Assembly: GCA_021782065.1 (NCBI GenBank)
Contig: JAJXVQ010000024.1
Coordinates: 1-12,792 of the forward strand
Source: Pseudomonadota bacterium
Lineage (GTDB): Bacteria > Pseudomonadota > Gammaproteobacteria > UBA1113
Reading direction: 5' to 3'
DNA: 12,792 nt
The notes under the pieces are model-generated. The model was not told the origin of the DNA, did no database searches, and worked only from the letters and a program-made list of their open reading frames with translations. Position numbers and translations under genes: made by a program. This document shows positions 1-7,758 of this stretch, one piece after another. Numbering within the stretch: position 1 is the first letter of the stretch; the number at the start of each line of letters is the position of its first letter.

Positions 1-255
1 CTTACTATCACGAAACTCTAAAATAATGCAAGTTTTTTAGCCGTTAATAGAAACAGTGTTAATTTCGGCAACCATATATTCACAAAAAAACTTTTAAATA
101 ATATTAGAAAATGAGGGGATTGCTGAGATGATTGCCAGAATTCACCTATCGAAATTCTAGGATCAATTTAGGAATAGCAATTTTTTGAAAATTAGGTCAT
201 CCTATACGAGTGACTTTACACAAATATTACTTTTAATAAGACATAGGAGATAAAT
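1..255. other. AT-rich non-coding stretch at left edge
   Basis: No open reading frame of useful length is seen on either strand. The stretch is strongly AT-rich and ends in a good Shine-Dalgarno (AGGAGA, 245-250) five bases before the ATG at 256, so its right end is probably the leader of the following gene. A weak promoter-like pair, TTTACA at 215-220 and TAAGAC at 237-242 with a 16-base spacer, could drive that gene, but the -10 match is poor. Nothing else is recognised. Confidence 0.4.
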
Positions 256-376
256 ATGAGGCTAATACCGTCTGCAGATACATCAAGATGTCAGTCATGG
301 GGTGTCTGTCGCATACATAATACCCAAATTTCTTCATTCTATTCCCGCATCCAAGGACTATTTGCATGTTACCTAA
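256..376 (+). pseudogene. Detached 5' part of the orphan gene (two frame changes)
   Basis: AGGAGA at 245-250 sits five bases before ATG 256, the best ribosome binding site near this gene, but that frame stops at TAA 406-408 after 50 codons. From about 266 the next frame reads a convincing protein segment ending in IPKFLHSIPASKDYLHVT, which stops at TAA 374-376. Dropping one base near 264-270 and one T at about 374 joins ATG 256 to the long ORF and gives a protein of about 328 residues, with the junction reading HVTKITNASGHERLK. Seen directly: the three frames, the stops and the Shine-Dalgarno. Inferred: that these are two inactivating single-base insertions. Sequencing error, or +1 slippage at ACC-TAA for the second site, are alternatives. 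Confidence 0.5.
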
Positions 377-1244
377 GATCACAAATGCTTCTGGTCATGA
401 ACGACTAAAACGAAAATATAATTTACATCTTCATGCGTCAGCTTGTCTAAATGATCAATGGGCTCTTTTTGTAAAGATCGCTAATCATAAAAATTTCGTG
501 CAGCCGTGGCACTCAGAATTAGCTTTTTTTTCAAAGAAATGGTTTCAACATAAAGCTGATAAAAATTGGTCTAGATTTAGCGAATTTATCTTAAATCAAG
601 CATGGATAGATTGTACTTTTAAGCGCAATCAATTTATTTTTGATTTTGCATTTTCATTGGCACAAAAAAATAGAAATCTTAAACCAAATCCTTATTTGGC
701 CGATACAGTGAAACATCTTATCGGAATAGGCACAGGAGGCATGCCTGGATTTACACCAGCAATAGACAATATTGCAGGTCCGGTACAAGGACTACAAGAG
801 GCTTATATAAACGATTATAAGGTGAAGCATTATGCGCCGATCATTATGCATTTGCATCATTTCTCATCAACAGAAAATCGTCCTGTTTATTATTCTCTAA
901 CAATGCCAACTACTACGGTTTTTTCGCCGCGTTCGAGTTGTTTTTTAAGTAAAATAGCAGATATACGAGAGTTAAAGCATATTTTAGATACTGTTCTCTT
1001 AGAAATAGTTCATGGGAAGCTAATGGTTGAAAAAACACCTTTGTTTATTTTAGCAAAAGAAACAAATTATACCTTTTATCATACTGAAGAAGATATTGTT
1101 AATGAGATTCTATCGGTTGCATATTTGGCCGAGCATGACCCGGTTTTTCAAAAAGCGTTATCCTCTTTTGAAGACCGTATTTTTCCTGAATTTTCACCGT
1201 TTATTAATGGTTGCATAGCTATTTCCAAAAAAGATAAAAGTTAA
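366..1244 (+). CDS. Hypothetical protein, probably N-terminally truncated by frameshift
   Basis: This is a 292-residue reading frame whose family I do not recognise. The first ATG in frame is at 366, has no Shine-Dalgarno, and falls just where an upstream frame with a good start runs out, so the annotated N-terminus is probably not the original one. The protein looks soluble: no signal peptide and no membrane helix. It is rich in aromatic residues and histidine, with two His-x-His stretches (NLHLHAS near residue 22 and MHLHHF near residue 160) and a glycine-rich segment, GIGTGGMPGF, near residue 120. The His pairs recall metal sites or HUH nucleases, but no further motif supports either, so no function is assigned. 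It is more AT-rich than the operon downstream and lies next to a dead insertion sequence, which fits acquired DNA. Whether a shortened protein is still made is unknown. Confidence 0.6.
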   Translation: MLPKITNASGHERLKRKYNLHLHASACLNDQWALFVKIANHKNFVQPWHSELAFFSKKWFQHKADKNWSRFSEFILNQAWIDCTFKRNQFIFDFAFSLAQKNRNLKPNPYLADTVKHLIGIGTGGMPGFTPAIDNIAGPVQGLQEAYINDYKVKHYAPIIMHLHHFSSTENRPVYYSLTMPTTTVFSPRSSCFLSKIADIRELKHILDTVLLEIVHGKLMVEKTPLFILAKETNYTFYHTEEDIVNEILSVAYLAEHDPVFQKALSSFEDRIFPEFSPFINGCIAISKKDKS

Positions 1245-1414
1245 AGATTTTAGTTATTTCAATAATGGATCATTTTTTAAATAGAAATATGACCCGTGCT
1301 TTCTAGTATCTATGGATGAAATGGTGGATTATCATCCCCCCAGTTTTTAATTTACTGGCCGGAAACATATATCAAAACTTTATAATTCCACTAAACTTGA
1401 TGAGTTATAATCTG
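1245..1414. other. Intergenic, no gene recognised
   Basis: This AT-rich spacer lies between the orphan gene and the insertion sequence remnant, with no plausible coding frame. An inverted repeat GGATGA (1314-1319) / TCATCC (1332-1337) with a 12-base loop is followed by a run of Ts at 1344-1348. It could be a weak terminator for the preceding gene, but the stem is short and the loop long. Confidence 0.3.
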
Positions 1415-1428
1415 TTGTCAATTACAAT

Positions 1429-1440
1429 CGGCTAAAGCCG
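1429..1440. repeat. IS200-type right-end hairpin
   Basis: A perfect 5-base stem (CGGCT/AGCCG) with a two-base loop lies about 45 bases past the transposase stop codon on the minus strand. On that strand it reads ACCGGCTTTAGCCG, a form often seen at the right end of IS200-like elements, where TnpA binds it as single-stranded DNA. Confidence 0.65.
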
Positions 1441-1485
1441 GTGGCTTGATAGTACGCTTGTAAAGCAGATTATACAGCTAAAGCA

Positions 1486-1854
1486 TCAATATTCTGAGAT
1501 CCTGAAATTATCCTCTTTATGATGCATTTCTTGATCTTCGACGTAGGACTGCATATCTACTTCATTTACGTTGCCAACTGTTACCGCAAATCTCGCATCT
1601 TGACGTGTAACGGGTATATACTGCATTAGCTTCGATAACGACAGGTTCGGTGCAACTGATACCAGCAAATGGACATGAGCAGGACTCATGCTTCCACTCA
1701 CTATATCTACGTAATTTGTACGACATATTTCCCTAATTAGTTTCCTTGCTCCATTCCCTACCTATCCCGTTAAAATCCGATAGCGATATTTTGTACAAAA
1801 TATCACGTAATATTTTAAATCGTAGATACTGTGTGAGCCATGCTTATATTCCAT
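1486..1854 (-). pseudogene. tnpA: IS200-family transposase TnpA, inactivated
   Basis: Read on the minus strand from ATG 1854-1852, one frame gives an N-terminus (MEYKHGSHSIYDLKYYVIFC) and then TKYRYRILTG, typical of IS200-type TnpA, followed by an in-frame TAG at 1764-1762. The frame then continues through the HUH nuclease motif (PAHVHLLVSV) to SKLMQYI. Most of the usual segment up to WARG-F is missing, a loss of roughly 25 residues. The C-terminal part (VGNVNEVDMQSYVEDQEMH) keeps the tyrosine at the expected catalytic position, and the gene ends at TGA 1488-1486. About 123 codons remain against the family's usual 140-150. The stop and the deletion together make it a pseudogene. The open piece 1486-1701 should not be read as a small protein gene. 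Confidence 0.85.
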
Positions 1855-1875
1855 TCCCAATTATACTGAAGTGTT

Positions 1876-1887
1876 CGCCTGAAGGCG
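1876..1887. repeat. IS200-type left-end hairpin
   Basis: A perfect stem CGCCT/AGGCG with loop GA lies 22 bases upstream of the transposase start on the minus strand. Its place between the start codon and the outer edge of the element matches the left-end hairpin recognised by IS200/IS605 TnpA. Confidence 0.65.
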
Positions 1888-1923
1888 AGGGTGTTTTCCC
1901 ATCCCACCTAACTATATAAAATA

Positions 1924-1953
1924 TTAACTATTTGCAATACATTAAATTATACT
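1924..1953 (+). promoter_or_regulatory. Candidate distal promoter for tkt operon
   Basis: TTAACT (1924-1929) and TATACT (1948-1953) are separated by 18 bases, matching the sigma-70 consensus at 4 of 6 and 5 of 6 positions. Transcription from here would give a leader of about 190 bases before tkt. The surrounding DNA is AT-rich, so chance matches are likely. Confidence 0.3.
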
Positions 1954-2088
1954 GGCAGTGTCAATACGGACCCTTTATTTTATAGTATCTTTGGAGAACA
2001 ATGCATAAAATTGGTTTAATATAGCGAATGTTTTCTTAGAATCGTGATCATTGATACAACCGCTCCCTAATCTTAATTCTTCCCGACC

Positions 2089-2117
2089 TTGAATCTAAAC
2101 ACTAAATAAGCGACAAT
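2089..2117 (+). promoter_or_regulatory. Candidate proximal promoter for tkt operon
   Basis: TTGAAT (2089-2094) and GACAAT (2112-2117) are separated by exactly 17 bases, each matching the sigma-70 consensus at 4 of 6 positions. It lies just upstream of the tkt ribosome binding site (CGGAG, 2135-2139) and would give a leader of about 25 bases. Confidence 0.4.
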
Positions 2118-2149
2118 GGCTGCCTGCAAGTAACCGGAGCAACTCTACC

Positions 2150-4156
2150 ATGATATCGTATGATGAAATGGCCAATGCCATTCGCGCCCTCAGTATGGAT
2201 GCCGTGGAAAAGGCCCAATCTGGCCACCCCGGTATGCCCATGGGCATGGCCGATATCGCCACTGTATTGTGGAAAGACTTCTTAAAGCACAATCCTAATG
2301 ACCCAAATTGGCCAAATCGTGACCGTTTTGTGCTGTCCAATGGCCATGGATCCATGCTGCAATACGCTTTGTTACATCTAACGGGCTATGATCTTACTAT
2401 TGAGGATCTAAAAGCCTTTCGCCAATTGCATTCTAGAACCCCCGGACACCCTGAACATGGGATTACACCCGGTGTGGAAACCACCACGGGTCCTTTAGGT
2501 CAAGGTTTGGCCAATGCCATAGGCATGGCTTTGGCTGAAAAGAATTTAGCCAATATTTACAATCGCCCTGGGTTTAACCTCATCGACCATCACACTTATG
2601 TTTTTATAGGCGATGGCTGCTTGATGGAAGGTATTTCGCACGAAGCCTCTTCCCTAGCGGGCGCCTTGGGCTTAGGCAAGTTGATTGCTTTTTGGGATGA
2701 CAATGGCATTTCCATCGATGGTCCGGTGCACGACTGGTTTCGCGATGACACGCCGCGCCGTTTCGAAGCCTACCATTGGCAGGTCATTCGCGATGTAGAC
2801 GGCCACAATCCTGAAGCCATACGCCGCGCCATACTCGAGGCGCAAGCCGAAAAAAACAAGCCTACTTTAATTTGTTGTAAAACCACGATTGGTTTTGGTG
2901 CTCCGCGCTTGGCCAATACCGCCAAAGCCCATGGCGCACCTTTGGGCGCCGAAGAAATTGCCTTGACCCGCGAAAAGCTGCGTTGGTCTTATGCCCCTTT
3001 CATCATTCCCGAAGAGTTGTATCAAGCCTGGGATGCGCGCAATAAAGGCGATCGCCTGCAAAAGGAATGGCAAGGCCTTTGGTCTATCTATGAAAAAGAA
3101 TTTACAGCCGAAGCGAAAGAATTGGCCCAGCGCTATCACCGAACCCCGAACGTCAATTGGTCAGAACAAAGTGATGCCTATATACGCGCTTGCCAAGAAA
3201 ATGCCAATAAGGTCGCCACCCGCAAAGCGTCTTTAAATGCGCTCAATGCCTATGGCCCCTTCTGGCCTAGTTTAATAGGAGGTTCAGCTGATTTGACCGA
3301 ATCCAATTTAACTTGGTGGCAAGAAAGTCAAGCTTTAACCGCAACAAATCCCGCAGGGAACTACATCCACTTTGGCGTGCGTGAATTTGCCATGAGCGCC
3401 ATCGCCAATGGCGTTGCCTTACACGGTGGCTTTATGCCTTATATAGGCACTTTCTTAACGTTTTTAGATTACGCGCGCAATGCCGTGCGTTTATCGGCCA
3501 TGATGCGTCAGCAAGTGATTTACGTTTACACGCACGACTCCTTAGGCTTAGGCGAAGATGGCCCTACGCACCAACCTGTCGAGCACGCAACCATGTTGCG
3601 CATTACGCCACATATGTCAACGTGGCGTCCCGCAGATGAAGTCGAAACGGCAGTGGCGTGGAAAATGGCATTGCAACGTCATGATGGTCCTACGAGTTTG
3701 ATCTTATCCAGACAAGCATTGCCTACCATCGAGCGCAAGCCAGAAACCTTAACAAACATAGAACGCGGCGCTTATGTGGTTTTCGAGAGCTCCGCCTTTC
3801 CTTCGGTAATTTTAATTGCTACGGGTTCGGAAGTCATTTTGGCTATCAACGCCGCTAAAACATTACAACAACAGGGGGTGAGCGTGCGCGTTGTTTCCAT
3901 ACCCTCAGCAGATTACTTCGAAGTACAAAGCGCTGAATACAAAGAAAGTGTATTGCCGCGCAAGGTATTGCGCCGTTTAGCTATAGAAGCGGGTTGCAGT
4001 GCATTTTGGTATCGTTATGCAGGATTAAAGGGACGGGTCTTAGGATTAGACGACTTTGGTGTATCCGCACCCGCAGCGGACGCCTTTAAATACTATGGTT
4101 TTACCACGGATAATATTATCGCTCAAATTAATCTTTTATTGTCGGAGGAATTGTAA
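2150..4156 (+). CDS. tkt: Transketolase
   Basis: A thiamine-diphosphate enzyme of the cytosol. It moves two-carbon units between sugar phosphates in the non-oxidative pentose phosphate pathway, yielding fructose-6-phosphate and glyceraldehyde-3-phosphate. At 668 residues it is full length (E. coli TktA has 663) and aligns almost without gaps. Visible sites: His26, His66 and His100; the ThDP/metal motif GDG at 154-156 with Asn185; His261; the catalytic glutamate in GVREF (Glu412); and His474 in GPTHQP. All equal or are one off the E. coli numbering. The start at 2150 has CGGAG ten bases upstream and gives an N-terminus like TktA ([13 protein letters not shown]). It is the first gene of the tkt-gap-pgk-pyk run, and its stop TAA shares one base with the gap start. 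No odd residues noted; identification is very secure. Confidence 0.97.
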   Translation: MISYDEMANAIRALSMDAVEKAQSGHPGMPMGMADIATVLWKDFLKHNPNDPNWPNRDRFVLSNGHGSMLQYALLHLTGYDLTIEDLKAFRQLHSRTPGHPEHGITPGVETTTGPLGQGLANAIGMALAEKNLANIYNRPGFNLIDHHTYVFIGDGCLMEGISHEASSLAGALGLGKLIAFWDDNGISIDGPVHDWFRDDTPRRFEAYHWQVIRDVDGHNPEAIRRAILEAQAEKNKPTLICCKTTIGFGAPRLANTAKAHGAPLGAEEIALTREKLRWSYAPFIIPEELYQAWDARNKGDRLQKEWQGLWSIYEKEFTAEAKELAQRYHRTPNVNWSEQSDAYIRACQENANKVATRKASLNALNAYGPFWPSLIGGSADLTESNLTWWQESQALTATNPAGNYIHFGVREFAMSAIANGVALHGGFMPYIGTFLTFLDYARNAVRLSAMMRQQVIYVYTHDSLGLGEDGPTHQPVEHATMLRITPHMSTWRPADEVETAVAWKMALQRHDGPTSLILSRQALPTIERKPETLTNIERGAYVVFESSAFPSVILIATGSEVILAINAAKTLQQQGVSVRVVSIPSADYFEVQSAEYKESVLPRKVLRRLAIEAGCSAFWYRYAGLKGRVLGLDDFGVSAPAADAFKYYGFTTDNIIAQINLLLSEEL

Positions 4157-5166
4157 TGACTTTACGGGTAGCTATTAATGGCTTTGGTCGCATCGGACGT
4201 AATTGTTTGCGCGCCATTTATGAAATGAAAAAAGAAAACGATATCGTCGTGGTCGCTATCAACGACACCAGTCCTATAGAAACCAATGCACATTTGCTAC
4301 GGTACGACTCCACGCATGGCCGTTTTGCCGCAGAAGTGCGCGTCGAAGCAGAACAGCTGGTAGTCAATGGCCACAAAATTTTTTGTGTATCGAATAAAAA
4401 TGCCAGCGAATTACCCTGGAAAGAATTGAACATAGACGTAGTCTACGAATGTACCGGCCATTTTACTGACCGTGATATGGCAGCACAACATCTAAGCGCT
4501 GGTGCACGTAAAGTGTTAATTTCAGCACCGGCCAAAAATGCCGATGCGACAATTGTATACGGAGTGAATCATCATACCCTGAAAAAAGCCAATACTATAG
4601 TTTCCAACGCCTCCTGTACTACCAATTGTTTAGCCCCTGTAGTAAAAGTATTACACGATGCCATCGGCATTGAACAAGGTTTAATGACAACTATTCACGC
4701 CATGACCAACGATCAATCGCTCTTAGATGCAGGTCATAAAGATTTGCATCGCGCGCGCGCAGTAAACGCATCGATGATTCCCACTAAAACCGGCGCTGCT
4801 GCTGCCATTGGTTTGGTTATACCTGAATTAAAGGGGTGTTTAGATGGTTTGTCCATCCGTGTACCCATTATGAATGTGTCTTTGGTGGATCTTACCTTTA
4901 ACGCCAAGCGTAATACGACGACAGAAGAAATCAATCAGATATTAAAAGATGCAGCGCTTAAAGGCCCGCTCAAAGGTATCCTATGGTACAACGATGCGCC
5001 CTTGGTTTCGATTGATTTTAACCATACTTCAGCCTCGTCTATTTTTGACGCCACGCAAACGCGCGTGATGGGTAAACAAGCTAAAGTATTCGCTTGGTAT
5101 GACAACGAATGGGGATTCTGCTGCCGCATGTTGGACACTTCCCTTGCCATGATGAATGCTGAATAA
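4156..5166 (+). CDS. gap: Glyceraldehyde-3-phosphate dehydrogenase, type I
   Basis: Converts glyceraldehyde-3-phosphate, phosphate and NAD+ to 1,3-bisphosphoglycerate and NADH in the cytosol. The 336 residues show the Rossmann start ([12 protein letters not shown]), the catalytic motif [12 protein letters not shown] with Cys154, His181 in TTIHA, the IPTKTGAA phosphate loop near 208-215 and the C-terminal WYDNEWGF. A relative in this gene position is erythrose-4-phosphate dehydrogenase (Epd), and the C-terminal SIDFNH resembles it. The KTGAA loop fits GAPDH instead, since Epd has a different sequence there, so GAPDH is preferred. Two small oddities are Met in IHAMTND, where related enzymes usually have Tyr, and IMNVS in place of the usual T-x-NVS. 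The start shares a base with the tkt stop (TAATG) behind a strong GGAGGA (4144-4149), indicating translational coupling. Confidence 0.95.
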   Translation: MTLRVAINGFGRIGRNCLRAIYEMKKENDIVVVAINDTSPIETNAHLLRYDSTHGRFAAEVRVEAEQLVVNGHKIFCVSNKNASELPWKELNIDVVYECTGHFTDRDMAAQHLSAGARKVLISAPAKNADATIVYGVNHHTLKKANTIVSNASCTTNCLAPVVKVLHDAIGIEQGLMTTIHAMTNDQSLLDAGHKDLHRARAVNASMIPTKTGAAAAIGLVIPELKGCLDGLSIRVPIMNVSLVDLTFNAKRNTTTEEINQILKDAALKGPLKGILWYNDAPLVSIDFNHTSASSIFDATQTRVMGKQAKVFAWYDNEWGFCCRMLDTSLAMMNAE

Positions 5167-5176
5167 GGAAAGAGTC

Positions 5177-6328
5177 ATGTCTAAATTAAAGAGTCTAGAG
5201 AACTTAGAAATTAAAAATAAACGCGTCGTCATACGCGAAGATTTTAATGTGCCTATGAAAGATAGCCATATCGTCAATGATGCGCGTATCTTAGCCGCAT
5301 TACCAACGATTGAATATGCTCTTAGCAAAGGCGCTGCGGTCATTTTAATTTCACATCTAGGCCGCCCGCAAGAAGGCGTTTATGATGACACCTATACATT
5401 AGCGCCTATAGCCGAGCGCCTTAGCCACTATTTAAAACGTCCCGTCACCTTAGTGAAGGATTGGCATCACGGTTTTTCCATCAGCCCGAGCCAAGTTGCT
5501 CTATGTGAAAATGTACGTTTTAGCATGGGTGAAACGGCCAACGACGCAACTTTAAGCAAACAATTAGCCAACCTAGGCGATGTGTATGTGATGGATGCGT
5601 TTGCCTGCGCGCATCGCGCTCAGGCTTCTACCCATGGTGCTTTAACCCAAACCAAAGCGGCTTGCGCTGGGCCGTTGTTGTGTGCCGAAGTGCAAGCATT
5701 AGATCGAGCCCTGCTCACCCTAGAAAGACCTTTTTTAGCGGTTGTGGGTGGTGCTAAGGTTTCAACTAAATTAACGGTGTTAGAAGCGTTGTTGGCCAAG
5801 GTTGATCACTTAATTGTAGGCGGCGGCATAGCCAATACTTTTTTAGCAGCCCGGGGTTATGCTGTGGGCAGCTCTTTGTATGAACCAGACTTAGTGCCAT
5901 TAGCAAAAAAATTATTATCCCCTAAAATTTTATTACCCATTGATGTAGTGGTTGCAACGGAATTATCGGCTACCGCCAAAGCAGTGACTAAAAGCTTAGA
6001 AGAAATCAAACCAGAAGATAAAATTTTAGACATAGGTCCTAAAACCATAGCCTTGTATCAATCTTACATTGCTAAGGCGCGCACCATCGTTTGGAATGGT
6101 CCAGTGGGTGTATTTGAATACCCCGCTTTTGCGACAGGCACAAAAAGTTTAGCAGAAAGCATCGCCGCTAGTTCCGCATTTAGTTTAGCCGGTGGCGGTG
6201 AAACCTTATCGGCCATAGAGCATTATCATTTAAATGATAAAATAAGTTATATTTCTACTGGGGGCGGGGCTTTCTTAGAATATCTAGAAGGCAAGAGTTT
6301 ACCCGCGATTGAACTGTTGCGGCAGTAA
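5177..6328 (+). CDS. pgk: Phosphoglycerate kinase
   Basis: Transfers phosphate from 1,3-bisphosphoglycerate to ADP, the first ATP-forming step of glycolysis; it uses the product of the gene just upstream. The 383 residues (E. coli 387) include the substrate-binding RxDxNVP motif (Arg20, Asp22, Asn24), SHLGRP at 59-64, Arg114, AHRAQASTHG with Arg147, Lys194 and Lys198 in GGAKVSTK, WNGPVGVFE at 306-314 and the nucleotide loop STGGGA at 360-365. The conserved GGGDT is GGGET here, a mild change. The frame is open back to an ATG at 5156 inside gap, but the start at 5177 is preferred. It has AAGGA seven bases upstream, gives the usual N-terminus (MSKLKSLENL) and leaves a 10-base gap after gap. Confidence 0.96.
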   Translation: MSKLKSLENLEIKNKRVVIREDFNVPMKDSHIVNDARILAALPTIEYALSKGAAVILISHLGRPQEGVYDDTYTLAPIAERLSHYLKRPVTLVKDWHHGFSISPSQVALCENVRFSMGETANDATLSKQLANLGDVYVMDAFACAHRAQASTHGALTQTKAACAGPLLCAEVQALDRALLTLERPFLAVVGGAKVSTKLTVLEALLAKVDHLIVGGGIANTFLAARGYAVGSSLYEPDLVPLAKKLLSPKILLPIDVVVATELSATAKAVTKSLEEIKPEDKILDIGPKTIALYQSYIAKARTIVWNGPVGVFEYPAFATGTKSLAESIAASSAFSLAGGGETLSAIEHYHLNDKISYISTGGGAFLEYLEGKSLPAIELLRQ

Positions 6329-6336
6329 AACATACT

Positions 6337-7758
6337 ATGCGCAGAACTAAAATTATCGTTACCCTGGGCCCAGCCACCGAGGATCTTGCTGTGCTAACGC
6401 GTTTGATCACGGCAGGCGTAGATGCGGTACGCTTAAACTTTTCGCATGGTACTGCAGAGGATCACCACACTCGCGTTGTCCACATACGTCGCATTGCCAC
6501 CGAACAAAAAAGAATAATCTCCATCATTGCCGATTTACAAGGGCCAAAGATCCGCATAGCCTGTTTCAAAAAAGGCTCTCTCGTTCTGAAAGACAATGCT
6601 CTATTTACCTTCGATGCATTATTAGCTGACGATGCAGGTACAGCTGAGAGCGTAGGCCTGACTTATAAAGATTTACCCCAAGATGTAGTCGCTGATGATA
6701 CTTTATTGGTAGACGATGGCCGCCTGACTTTCAGAGTGCTAGACGTACAAGGTGCGCGAATTCATTGCCAAGTGATCAACGGCGGTATTATTTCCGATCA
6801 CAAAGGTATTAATCGCTTAGGTGGCGGTTTGTCAGCCGAATCCTTTACTGCTAAAGATAAAGAAGATATGCGTACTGCTTTGAGTTTAGATGTAGATTAT
6901 ATCGCCATTTCATTTCCGCGTTCAGCCGACGATATTGTAGCGGCTAAAAAACATATTGCCGATATGAAAGGACATGCTGCCGTTATTGCCAAAATAGAAC
7001 GCCGCGAGGCTTTAGATCATATAGACGGCATTATCGAAGCCAGCGATGCTATTATGGTAGCACGTGGCGATTTGGGTGTAGAAATAGGCGATGCCGCCCT
7101 ACCCGCCATCCAAAAACAATTGATCAGTCAGGCGCGTACTAAAAATAAAGTCGTTATCACCGCTACTCAAATGATGGAATCGATGATCCACAGCCCCATT
7201 CCTACTCGTGCCGAAGTTATGGACGTGGCCAATGCGGTACTAGATGGCACCGATGCCGTGATGTTATCAGCCGAAACCTCTAATGGCGATGATCCCGTAC
7301 GTGTAGTCGAAGCCATGTCTAGAATTTGTTTGGGCGCAGAGCAACACCCTAGAACTTTAGTATCGCATCATCGTTTAGATAAGAAGTTTTCGCACACCGA
7401 TGAAGGCATCGCCATGGCAGCAATGTACACGGCTAATCATTTATCGCCTAAAGCCATTGTTTGTTTAACCGAAAGCGGTGCTACTACGCTGCGAATGTCG
7501 CGTATACGATCCGGGATTGTTATTTTGGGGTTATCACCGCATATGAAAAGCTTACGTAAAATGGCTTTGTACCGCGGCGTCGTACCTATACATTTTAGTA
7601 TGGTGCATGAAGATCTAGATCATATCGACCGCCATGCATTAGATTATCTACAACAACATGATTTTTTAAAAACAGGTGATACGGTTATACTCACTAAAGG
7701 GCAACACATAGGTGTGTTGGGCGGAACGAATACGATGCAGATTTTAGTGGTGCCATAA
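6337..7758 (+). CDS. pyk: Pyruvate kinase
   Basis: Transfers phosphate from phosphoenolpyruvate to ADP, ending glycolysis. It is 473 residues long, usual for bacterial enzymes (470-480). It begins RRTKIIVTLGPA and shows NFSHG at 34-38, ADLQGPKIR at 65-73 with the B domain following, the catalytic Lys219 with metal ligand Glu221 in AKIER, MVARGDLGVE at 240-249, the substrate loop TATQMMESM near 275-283 and NAVLDGTDAVMLSAET at 299-314. ISDHKGINRLGG is closer to the PykA (AMP-responsive) type than to PykF. It lies eight bases after pgk with no clear Shine-Dalgarno, so translation may depend on ribosomes finishing pgk. Its last 15 bases overlap the convergent ubiA tail, leaving no room for a separate terminator. 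Confidence 0.96.
   Translation: MRRTKIIVTLGPATEDLAVLTRLITAGVDAVRLNFSHGTAEDHHTRVVHIRRIATEQKRIISIIADLQGPKIRIACFKKGSLVLKDNALFTFDALLADDAGTAESVGLTYKDLPQDVVADDTLLVDDGRLTFRVLDVQGARIHCQVINGGIISDHKGINRLGGGLSAESFTAKDKEDMRTALSLDVDYIAISFPRSADDIVAAKKHIADMKGHAAVIAKIERREALDHIDGIIEASDAIMVARGDLGVEIGDAALPAIQKQLISQARTKNKVVITATQMMESMIHSPIPTRAEVMDVANAVLDGTDAVMLSAETSNGDDPVRVVEAMSRICLGAEQHPRTLVSHHRLDKKFSHTDEGIAMAAMYTANHLSPKAIVCLTESGATTLRMSRIRSGIVILGLSPHMKSLRKMALYRGVVPIHFSMVHEDLDHIDRHALDYLQQHDFLKTGDTVILTKGQHIGVLGGTNTMQILVVP

Larger units (their letters stand above)
1415..1905 (-). mobile_element. Decayed IS200/IS605-type insertion sequence
   Basis: A single-ORF element on the minus strand. It has a transposase remnant of the Y1 (TnpA) type and a small hairpin beyond each end of that gene: CGCCT-GA-AGGCG at 1876-1887 on the start side and CGGCT-AA-AGCCG at 1429-1440 on the end side. 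IS200/IS605 elements have subterminal hairpins instead of terminal inverted repeats and make no target duplication, so the outer edges given here are approximate. The transposase has an in-frame stop and an internal deletion and there is no tnpB, so the element cannot move on its own. An intact relative could still act on its ends if they are preserved. Confidence 0.75.
1906..2149. other. Long leader region of the glycolytic operon
   Basis: This spacer of about 245 bases between the insertion sequence remnant and tkt has no normal gene. It holds two promoter-like pairs (listed separately) and a possible seven-codon ORF at 2001-2024 (MHKIGLI) with GGAG eight bases before its start. The tiny ORF may be chance, and no attenuator hairpin is obvious behind it. 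Confidence 0.35.

Noticed and set aside
1314..1348. Rho-independent terminator after the orphan gene
   Set aside because: The stem is only six bases with a 12-base loop and is separated from the T run by a C run, so it is too weak to call.
1486..1701. 71-codon minus-strand reading frame as a small protein gene
   Set aside because: It is the downstream piece of the disrupted IS200 transposase; the same frame continues upstream past a TAG to the proper N-terminus.
2232..2246. Perfect palindrome ATGCCCATGGGCAT inside tkt
   Set aside because: It encodes the conserved Met-Pro-Met-Gly-Met of transketolase, so it is explained by coding.
4749..4760. Alternating GC run (possible Z-DNA or slippage site) inside gap
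   Set aside because: It encodes His-Arg-Ala-Arg-Ala in the correct frame with no sign of a frame change.
5029..5343. 104-codon minus-strand frame across the gap/pgk junction
   Set aside because: It is a shadow of two well-identified genes with no ribosome binding site or recognisable motif.
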